24,585 nt of DNA from a virus, in IMG/VR virus record IMGVR_UViG_3300037189_012917, positions 1 through 24,585 of that record; one strand, given 5' to 3'. The first letter of the stretch is position 1; each line of letters begins with the position of its first letter. The position numbers and the translations under genes are program-made. Below the pieces are notes generated by a model. That model had not been told where the DNA came from and ran no database searches. It saw nothing but the letters and a program-made list of their open reading frames with translations. Positions 1 to 4,216 of the stretch are shown piece by piece.

Positions 1-154
1 CTTCCATTTTAGCAACCAGGTTCGCAATGGCGAAGGCTTCGATCTCACAAAGAGCGACTGTGCGCAGAGTTGGGAGGACTCGCTTGAGTCCAAGTTCAAT
101 GCCGCCGTATCCGGCACAAAGGCCGACGTGTGTAGTTGTTTTGGTAGTATCCAC
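1..154 (-). CDS. DNA cytosine-5 methyltransferase, N-terminal part (cut by window edge)
   Basis: The reverse strand reads from a GTG at 154 to the window edge without a stop. The peptide contains HVGLCAGYGGIELGLKRV followed by ALCEIEAFAIANLVAKME. The GLCAGYGGIELG stretch is the AdoMet-binding motif I of C5-methyltransferases, and the EIEAFA segment fits motif II, whose acidic residue contacts the cofactor. In this family the enzyme methylates C5 of cytosine in a short recognition site; in phages this often protects against host restriction or marks phage DNA. The catalytic PC motif and target-recognition region lie outside the window. There is no clear Shine-Dalgarno before the GTG and no upstream ATG in frame close by, so the start is provisional. 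It is the last minus-strand gene here, about 255 nt downstream of the 410-808 gene. Confidence 0.85.
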   Translation of the reverse strand, partial: MDTTKTTTHVGLCAGYGGIELGLKRVLPTLRTVALCEIEAFAIANLVAKME

Positions 155-409
155 ATTTAGTACCGGTAGGTCTACCCGTCCCGGCGGAGGTCCGTCCAGA
201 AAAAAGGAGGGGGTACCCCTTTGGGGTGATGGGGGCTTCAGGGTGTGGGGCACCCCCGGCGCGACTGTGGAGGGACCTCGACTTCATTTGTTTTGGCGGC
301 GCGCCTGGGGGTGACGCGGGCGTGCGCGCGCGTAAATGTGTGCGCGCGTGCGTGTTACGCGCGCGTATAGTTAGTCAAACCCACTCCATATGACACCGAT
401 AGTATTGGC
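155..409. other. Intergenic spacer, G/C-rich, no convincing gene
   Basis: Spacer between the 410-808 gene and the methyltransferase. It holds a perfect GGGGTACCCC palindrome near 210-220, a short GGGTG/CACCC inverted repeat near 240-256, and the alternating CG/TG block listed separately. Short open frames on both strands (for example 27-314 +) are antisense to the methyltransferase or low-complexity, and look non-coding. A promoter for the methyltransferase may lie here, but I cannot place one. Confidence 0.5.
320..369. repeat. Alternating purine-pyrimidine (Z-DNA-prone) block
   Basis: Three runs of strict purine-pyrimidine alternation of 15, 20 and 14 nt (320-334, 336-355, 356-369) follow each other, broken only by one A and one phase change. 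They are dominated by CG and TG/CA steps, which most readily adopt left-handed Z-DNA. The third run contains the perfect 12-bp palindrome TACGCGCGCGTA (356-367). The 9-mer TGTGCGCGC (339-347) also occurs in the promoter of the HTH gene (12929-12937), so part of the block could be regulatory. Confidence 0.6.
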
Positions 410-808
410 TTATGTGGAAGTGCCTGGCTCTGTGCTACTTACAATAGGCGCTTGCACAGCCTCGGCTTGCACCTCAATCACCTGCCCTGATTGCGCCATC
501 AGCCCTTGACGCTGTGCATCAGCGAGAGCCCGGGCCGTCCTGGCCTCGAGCTGGGCGTCGGTCAACTCAGTCAGCGCCGCCAGCAATGGCGAGCCGTCGG
601 CGTTGGCGAGCTTAGTTGGCAACAACTTGCTGAGCAGTGCGCAAAACGTGCGTGGATCGGTACGTCCGACGTGCTCGAGATAGGACGCGCCGCCTAACTT
701 TTCAAAGGCCCGCTCTACCGCCTCCTTGACCGATACAGTCAATGCGTTGGGCTTTCCTAGTCGGCTTCCGCCTGTGAGATTTCGCAGCGATTGTTCAGCT
801 ACTGGCAT
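410..808 (-). CDS. Conserved phage protein, terminase-small-subunit-like neighbourhood family
   Basis: A 132-residue protein starting MPVAEQSLRNLTGGSRLGKPN. The N-terminal basic GGSRxGKPN motif, the VKEAVERAFEKLGGASYLEHV helix and the DPRTFCALLSKLLP segment (about residues 10-60) match a phage protein type often encoded beside terminase genes. Some members are annotated as small-terminase-like, but the function is not established. The C-terminal third is rich in Ala, Gln and Val and looks disordered. The frame is open for 35 more codons upstream (to 913), but that stretch lies in the divergent promoter region, so I take the ATG at 808, although no clear Shine-Dalgarno precedes it. It is transcribed divergently from the 954 gene. 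A true small terminase is possible, but no large terminase is in view. Confidence 0.6.
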   Translation of the reverse strand: MPVAEQSLRNLTGGSRLGKPNALTVSVKEAVERAFEKLGGASYLEHVGRTDPRTFCALLSKLLPTKLANADGSPLLAALTELTDAQLEARTARALADAQRQGLMAQSGQVIEVQAEAVQAPIVSSTEPGTST

Positions 809-834
809 AATCGACAGCTTGCCAGCATTTCGCT

Positions 835-852
835 GATTTTTCCTCAAAAATC
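835..852. promoter_or_regulatory. Candidate operator, perfect 7-bp inverted repeat
   Basis: GATTTTT, a 4-nt spacer CCTC, then AAAAATC: a perfect inverted repeat of 18 bp overall in the 145-bp divergent intergenic region between the genes at 808 (-) and 954 (+). Size and position suit a dimeric regulator site for the leftward promoter. There is no second copy nearby, so the function is inferred. Confidence 0.35.
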
Positions 853-918
853 TTTCATGCGTAAATACCACGCACTCAACTCGCTCCACACTGTACGCAA
901 AAAAAGCGCACAAATATA

Positions 919-947
919 TTGCACGCTACGCTGATCCCGCGTAGTTT
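919..947 (+). promoter_or_regulatory. Candidate promoter of plus-strand operon (leaderless geometry)
   Basis: TTGCAC (919-924), a 17-nt spacer, then TAGTTT (942-947), followed by 6 nt to the ATG at 954. The hexamers match the sigma-70 consensus only weakly (3/6 each), but the spacing is ideal and would put +1 at the A of ATG. It overlaps the motif GCGCACAAA (906-914) plus GCACGCTA (921-928), which also precedes the HTH gene at 12900, suggesting common control. Confidence 0.4.
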
Positions 948-953
948 TGCGCC

Positions 954-1202
954 ATGGAAACAAAAGATCTCTCCAATATGACATTCGCCGAAGAACGCGC
1001 CTTCAATCAAGATATTCTTGATAAGGCACTTACGTGGTCCGAAGGACATCCAATGAAGGCGATGCTCATCGCATCCGCTACCGAAGCGATTGCACGCGTC
1101 AACCGGCAGGAAGCGAACGCTTTACGCATCAAGCGCAACCAAGAATCGGACCGCGCTTTCGCCGCCCTCCCTTGGTACAAGAAGCTTTTCCGCTCAGCCT
1201 AA
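954..1202 (+). CDS. Hypothetical protein, first gene of plus-strand operon
   Basis: An 82-residue, mostly alpha-helical, charged protein beginning METKDLSNMTFAEERAFNQDILDKAL. I recognise no family, catalytic motif, signal peptide or membrane segment. The C-terminal part (ALPWYKKLFRSA) is basic and aromatic. It opens the plus-strand unit, directly behind a promoter-like element with no room for a Shine-Dalgarno, so it may be translated from a leaderless mRNA. It is followed after its stop by the CCCCAA-type repeat and the 1235 gene. The location suggests a small early accessory factor, but its function is unknown. Confidence 0.6.
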   Translation: METKDLSNMTFAEERAFNQDILDKALTWSEGHPMKAMLIASATEAIARVNRQEANALRIKRNQESDRAFAALPWYKKLFRSA

Positions 1203-1227
1203 CCCCAACCCCAACCCAACCCAACCC
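1203..1227 (-). repeat. Telomere-like C-tract repeat; G-quadruplex motif on minus strand
   Basis: Five C-runs (1203-1206, 1209-1212, 1215-1217, 1220-1222, 1225-1227) are separated by AA throughout. The minus strand therefore reads GGG TT GGG TT GGG TT GGGG TT GGGG, meeting the strict G-quadruplex rule (at least four G3 runs, loops of two). It starts at the stop codon of the 954 gene and ends 7 nt before the ATG at 1235, forming the leader of that gene. Confidence 0.8.
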
Positions 1228-1234
1228 AAACAAA

Positions 1235-1435
1235 ATGAACACACTACTCAAATCCTATGACGTCATGGTACGTCTCCCCATGACCGCCGCCGCGCGCAAT
1301 GCAGGCGCAACTGGCCGGACCCATTGGTGGGCCTATGCTGGCCGCATCAACGCTAGGTCTAAACGTCACGCCTGCGCATTGATGCGCAAGGGCGAGTGGG
1401 CTTATGCAGAAAAGCTCCGCGCATTTTCCCGCTAA
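1235..1435 (+). CDS. Small basic hypothetical protein
   Basis: A 66-residue basic protein starting MNTLLKSYDVMVRLPMTAAARNAGATGRTHWWAYAGRINARSKRHACALMRKGEWAYAEKL. No family is recognised. The Arg/Lys-rich central region could bind nucleic acid, but no defined fold is visible. The frame is open much further upstream (to 1034) because it overlaps the 954 gene out of frame. The ATG at 1235 is preferred because it follows the intergenic leader and the same ACAAAATG context recurs at 2173 and, slightly varied, at 1464. There is no Shine-Dalgarno; the leader is free of G. It lies in the plus-strand operon 33 nt after its upstream neighbour. Confidence 0.5.
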   Translation: MNTLLKSYDVMVRLPMTAAARNAGATGRTHWWAYAGRINARSKRHACALMRKGEWAYAEKLRAFSR

Positions 1436-1463
1436 CCTTCCCCACCCCCAACACCCACAAAAA

Positions 1464-2162
1464 ATGTACATCCTCCACGAATCCAGCGACTTAGTCTGCA
1501 TCGCGACTGTCGCATCCGATAACATCAAAACCGGCCCCATGATCCAGCTTTGGATCATGGCCCGCAACGTGCACCCCGTAGAGTCCCGCCGTACCGGTCA
1601 CGATGCTACTCTCCAGTGCCAAGGATGCCCTCATGCCTCTAATCAAGGCTGCTACGTTTCCCCTTTGGCTTTGATGGCGATTTATCGCACATATAAATCT
1701 AACGGGTACACCCATTTACATATGGGATCACCCGAATGGGCCGCATTCTTCGACGGCGCTTCCGTTCGGTTTGGCGCCTATGGCAATCCATCCATGATCC
1801 CTTTGGAAATGGTGTCGGATATCGTGGACCGTTGCTATTCTCACACTGGGTATATGCACGACTGGCACCTAATGCCGATAGACTTAGCTAAGGCATACGG
1901 GCGCTTTTTCATGGCAAGCACAGAGCCCAGCAATGTAGCCTATGCGCAAAACCTTGGCTTGCGGACTTTTACGGTCGTACCGGAAGCACCTGAAGATAAG
2001 CGCCTTGGGATTGAATGCCTTGCTGACAAAGCCGGAATCCAATGCATTGACTGTGGCCTCTGCGATGGCAATTCCCGTTCTGCTTCCCGGTCTCTCCCGC
2101 TCCCTTCCGTTTGGATCAAAGCACACGGATACCAAACCGAAAAAGCAATCGCGAACCTTTAA
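1464..2162 (+). CDS. Conserved Cys-rich phage protein of unknown function
   Basis: A 232-residue soluble protein and the largest of the plus-strand operon. Visible features are NIKTGPMIQLWIM near residues 20-32, a CX2C plus third Cys (C52, C55, C63), VRFGAYGNPS (about 101-110), HTGYMHDWH (about 127-135), GLRTFTVVPE (about 165-174), and a C-terminal CX8CX2CX2C cluster (C185, C194, C197, C200). I recognise this pattern from uncharacterised proteins of phages and other bacterial elements. The two Cys clusters suggest metal (Zn or Fe-S) binding, but no enzymatic activity is established. The frame is open from 1404; I choose the ATG at 1464 because the upstream codons lie in the previous gene and in the CA-rich leader. 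No Shine-Dalgarno is present. Confidence 0.75.
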   Translation: MYILHESSDLVCIATVASDNIKTGPMIQLWIMARNVHPVESRRTGHDATLQCQGCPHASNQGCYVSPLALMAIYRTYKSNGYTHLHMGSPEWAAFFDGASVRFGAYGNPSMIPLEMVSDIVDRCYSHTGYMHDWHLMPIDLAKAYGRFFMASTEPSNVAYAQNLGLRTFTVVPEAPEDKRLGIECLADKAGIQCIDCGLCDGNSRSASRSLPLPSVWIKAHGYQTEKAIANL

Positions 2163-2172
2163 CCCATACAAA

Positions 2173-2286
2173 ATGAAAGACATCCTAGTTTCACTTTTCG
2201 TCATCTTCAGCCCCTTGGCCGCATGCTGCGCTGTGTTCCACCGCACCGTCCGCGCCGAGCTCCGCAACCTGGGAGGAAAACGCTAA
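2173..2286 (+). CDS. Short single-helix membrane peptide
   Basis: A 37-residue peptide starting MKDILVSLFVIFSPLAACCAVFHR, with one hydrophobic helix (about residues 4-21) including a Cys pair and a basic C-terminal tail. It starts 10 nt after the 1464 gene in the context CCATACAAAATG, and its stop overlaps the next start (TAATG at 2284-2288). It could be a small inner-membrane phage peptide. A lipoprotein is less likely because the LAAC box is inside the helix and leaves almost no mature protein. No family is recognised. Confidence 0.5.
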   Translation: MKDILVSLFVIFSPLAACCAVFHRTVRAELRNLGGKR

Positions 2287-2447
2287 TGCAAACTCGTCTC
2301 AACCTTTCTAGATCGGGCTCAACTTGGTTCGTCCTTCTCCCTTACTGGCCCTATTCGTACCGATTCCTTTCGGCGGCCCGGGCCCGATTATGGGCGAAAA
2401 AAGAAGGCATTAGCCTCACCAGGGCAAAGCATGACGACCGAGTCTAA
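2286..2447 (+). CDS. Small hypothetical protein, last gene of plus-strand operon
   Basis: A 53-residue basic protein starting MQTRLNLSRSGSTWFVLLPYWPYSYRFLSAARARLW. Aromatic residues and arginines dominate, and no domain is recognised. Unlike its upstream neighbours it has a strong Shine-Dalgarno (GGAGG about 8 nt upstream) inside the end of the 2173 gene, and its ATG overlaps that gene's stop, so translation is probably coupled. A strong intrinsic terminator follows 39 nt after its stop. It may bind nucleic acid or a host protein, but this is a guess. Confidence 0.55.
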   Translation: MQTRLNLSRSGSTWFVLLPYWPYSYRFLSAARARLWAKKEGISLTRAKHDDRV

Positions 2448-2485
2448 AGGCTAAGGTCAGCACATCCAAGCGCACCGCCGAACAA

Positions 2486-2516
2486 GGGCGTCCTCCTCAC
2501 GGGGGACGCCCCTTTT
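2486..2516 (+). terminator. Intrinsic terminator of plus-strand operon
   Basis: Stem GGGCGTCCTCC (2486-2496) pairs with GGGGGACGCCC (2501-2511) with one G-T wobble and a 4-nt loop TCAC. A TTTT tract follows at 2513-2516. It is a textbook rho-independent terminator, placed just downstream of the last gene of the operon. Confidence 0.88.
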
Positions 2517-2797
2517 CGTTGTCACCTTGTCCCCGGTTCGTCCCTAAAGCGTCCCCAAAGGACACCCAAAAAGCCCCCACACCCAAGCCCCACAAACGCC
2601 CATTAAAAGCCCTGCCCCCTCAATCCGCCATCACCCCACTCCCGTGTCTACATCGCCACCCTTAAGGCGCCTTCAAGGCTCAAGAACCGCACCTTCCAAG
2701 CAGGCCAGACGCCCCCAAAGACGGGCCAGACCGCCTCCAAAACGCCCCAAAACGCCCCATTTCCGAAGCCAAAATCCCAAAAACCAAAATCGCCAAA

Positions 2798-2815
2798 ACC
2801 ATTTCTCAAATGTCA
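2798..2815. repeat. 18-bp direct repeat with internal palindrome, copy 1
   Basis: ACCATTTCTCAAATGTCA, identical to the copy at 2885-2902. Each unit contains the perfect palindrome CATTT-CTC-AAATG. The starts are 87 bp apart. Confidence 0.8.
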
Positions 2816-2884
2816 TTTTACCCGGCAAAATCCGCTAAAGTCCTGGCTACCGCGATCCGATTCCTAAAAACCGGAATTGGTCAG

Positions 2885-2902
2885 ACCATTTCTCAAATGT
2901 CA
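2885..2902. repeat. 18-bp direct repeat with internal palindrome, copy 2
   Basis: Exact second copy of ACCATTTCTCAAATGTCA (first at 2798-2815), ending 28 nt before the ATG at 2931. The palindromic core suggests an operator pair for a dimeric regulator controlling the membrane protein gene. Confidence 0.8.
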
Positions 2903-2930
2903 ATTCAGTCAAACAAACCCAAATCCAACC

Positions 2931-3308
2931 ATGAGCACCTCGCACTACTCCCGCAGCTACACCGACCTCACCTCACCGTCCCGCACCGACGAGTACCCAG
3001 AGCCCTGGGCTGACCGCCGGCCGAGACCCTCGATCCAGCACTCCCGGCCGGAAGCCACTGACGTTGGTGCTGAGACAATCCGGTTGCCGTTGCCAGCCGA
3101 GCGGCCAAAGCCGGCACTCAAGACCACCTGGTTGTTCCTGACCGGCATCCTGCTGCTTGTGTCCGACGGCTGTGGCCTGGTGTACTTCTGTGACTCCTTT
3201 TGGGAGTCGGTAGTCTTCTGCATCCTGACGATGCCGACCTGCGGCTTTGTGCTGTGGTGCGCCTGGGAGATCTACTCGCTCAACGACAACGAGGACTGGA
3301 CGCACTAG
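2931..3308 (+). CDS. Small two-helix membrane protein
   Basis: A 125-residue protein starting MSTSHYSRSYTDLTSPSRTDEYPEPW. The first ~65 residues are polar, rich in Pro, Arg and Ser, and probably disordered. Two hydrophobic segments follow (about 68-84, TTWLFLTGILLLVSDGCGL, and about 93-112, VVFCILTMPTCGFVLWCAW), then an acidic tail SLNDNEDWTH. No family is recognised. The disordered cytoplasmic head with a helical hairpin could act at the host membrane. The frame is open from 2877, but the ATG at 2931 follows the repeat region and matches the CA-rich start context of other plus-strand genes; no Shine-Dalgarno is seen. It converges with the RusA gene, sharing a CTAG at the stops, with no terminator between them. 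Confidence 0.6.
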   Translation: MSTSHYSRSYTDLTSPSRTDEYPEPWADRRPRPSIQHSRPEATDVGAETIRLPLPAERPKPALKTTWLFLTGILLLVSDGCGLVYFCDSFWESVVFCILTMPTCGFVLWCAWEIYSLNDNEDWTH

Positions 3309-3892
3309 TCTTTCCACTCGGCTGCTGCTTTTTCCTCGATCGCGACAAACCGCAGTTTAATCCATTCTGGAGCGTTTTCGGCGGCGGATACCCCTGCGGA
3401 CGCGTCCAACCCCTCCCACGGGGCTCCTGAAGCGTCTACGGACACCTCGACGATGGCACCTTCACCTCCCGGCCGGCACCAGTACTTGCGGATCATACCG
3501 GTGGACACCCGGCAGTCGTCTCCGCCGAAGAGTCCCACCTTGGTGCACTCGTCCAAGATCAGCTTATCCAAGTTGTCCCGGTCGGGCTTCATCGTGTGCG
3601 GTTGACCCCAGCGGTCGCCAACCTTCGTCGGGAAGAAGAACGTCACGTCCACCCGGAGTGCTGTCGCCTTCGTCACCAACCCCACGGCAATCGCGCACAA
3701 TGCCTCGCTCGCAGCCCTTCGGACTGCTCCCTGCCACATCGATACCGCGGGCTTAATATTTGAGATTACGCGGTTCCCTACGAACCGCGGACGCGGCTGG
3801 CTCTTCGGTTCACCTCGCACCACCAGCCTCACCAGCACTTGGCCGGTGCCTGCACTGCATTCTGCACTAAGTGTTACCTGCTCTTTCTTCAT
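3305..3892 (-). CDS. rusA: RusA-family Holliday junction resolvase
   Basis: A 195-residue protein. The N-terminal half has VVRGEPKSQPRPRF (about 24-37), the substrate-contacting start of the RusA fold. The active-site segment KPDRDNLDKLILD (102-114) supplies the conserved aspartates D104 and D106, and D125/D126 (FGGDDCRV) follow, with K136 in RKYW. RusA enzymes are dimeric Mg-dependent endonucleases that resolve four-way DNA junctions. In phages they process recombination intermediates and branched DNA before packaging. The C-terminal ~50 residues extend beyond the usual ~120-residue core, are Ala/Glu-rich and of unknown role. The gene stands alone downstream of the hairpin region with its own promoter-like sequence and no Shine-Dalgarno. 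Its stop overlaps that of the convergent 2931 gene. Confidence 0.88.
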   Translation of the reverse strand: MKKEQVTLSAECSAGTGQVLVRLVVRGEPKSQPRPRFVGNRVISNIKPAVSMWQGAVRRAASEALCAIAVGLVTKATALRVDVTFFFPTKVGDRWGQPHTMKPDRDNLDKLILDECTKVGLFGGDDCRVSTGMIRKYWCRPGGEGAIVEVSVDASGAPWEGLDASAGVSAAENAPEWIKLRFVAIEEKAAAEWKD

Positions 3893-3897
3893 ACTTG

Positions 3898-3926
3898 ATA
3901 TTTAAGTGTACGTACTTTTTTGCAAA
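3898..3926 (-). promoter_or_regulatory. Candidate promoter of rusA (leaderless geometry)
   Basis: On the minus strand TTTGCA (3926-3921), a 17-nt spacer, then AAATAT (3903-3898), followed by only 5 nt to the ATG at 3892. A one-base shift (TTGCAA, 15-nt spacer, TAAATA) is equally plausible. The spacer holds TACGTACTTTT in plus orientation (3909-3919), repeated at 4164-4174. Confidence 0.4.
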
Positions 3927-3974
3927 CTTTGAGCACCGCCGCAACTTAAGGAAGTAAGCGAAGCATTCCACGGT

Positions 3975-4024
3975 CCTCGTACGGACACCTAGCGTAAGCG
4001 TTAAAGGTGTCCGAGTATACGAGG
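3975..4024. repeat. Long imperfect hairpin carrying GGACAC in its stem
   Basis: CCTCGTA (3975-3981), C, GGACACCT (3983-3990) pair with AGGTGTCC (4005-4012), G, a 4-nt bulge, and TACGAGG (4018-4024). This gives 16 paired bases with one bulge and a 14-nt loop. No U-tract follows on either strand, so it is not an ordinary terminator. Confidence 0.7.
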
Positions 4025-4039
4025 ATACGGGGAATTAGG

Positions 4040-4068
4040 GGACTATCCCTATTACCCTTATATAGTCC
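4040..4068. repeat. Inverted repeat GGACTAT/ATAGTCC
   Basis: A perfect 7-bp inverted repeat, GGACTAT (4040-4046) and ATAGTCC (4062-4068), separated by 15 nt. It is the second of three consecutive hairpins between the primase-helicase and rusA. Confidence 0.55.
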
Positions 4069-4136
4069 TCGTGTCCTCAAATGACGTAAAGCTACCATTT
4101 TCAACAACTTAACCCCGTCCTCGAGCACCCCCAAAA

Positions 4137-4192
4137 ACAGCAAAAAAGGACACGCGTTCATTCTACGTACTTTTGCGTGTCCTTTTTGCTGT
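4137..4192 (-). terminator. Intrinsic terminator of early/replication operon
   Basis: Stem ACAGC-A5/6-GGACACGC (4137-4155) pairs with GCGTGTCC-T5-GCTGT (4175-4192): 18 bp with one bulged A and a 19-nt loop. On the minus strand the hairpin is followed by TTTTTGG (4136-4130). It lies 25 nt after the primase-helicase stop and so should end the long early transcript. GGACAC hexamers form part of both arms. Confidence 0.82.
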
Positions 4193-4216
4193 CCCCTGAG
4201 GACACTGCTATGCCAT

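Larger units (their letters stand above)
2517..2930 (+). other. C-rich, G-poor noncoding region upstream of membrane protein gene
   Basis: About 410 nt with no credible gene. The plus strand is rich in C and A and poor in G. It contains two 10-bp tandem copies of CCAAAACGCC (2737-2756), a hairpin CCGATTCC/GGAATTGG (2857-2864 with 2873-2880) and the 18-bp direct repeat listed separately. The frame 2644-2838 would encode a Pro/Arg/Lys low-complexity peptide and looks spurious. The region may carry a promoter and leader for the gene at 2931. Confidence 0.5.

Noticed and set aside
320-369. CG/TG alternating block as an intrinsic terminator
   Set aside because: Its palindromes are self-complementary CG stretches without a loop or U-tract.
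809-913. 35-codon N-terminal extension of the 410-808 gene
   Set aside because: It covers the divergent promoter region and the inverted repeat at 835-852, and its peptide does not resemble the family start SLRNLTGGSRxGKPN.
2644-2838. Possible small gene in the C-rich region
   Set aside because: Pro/Arg/Lys low-complexity peptide without a start signal; it reflects the C-rich skew.
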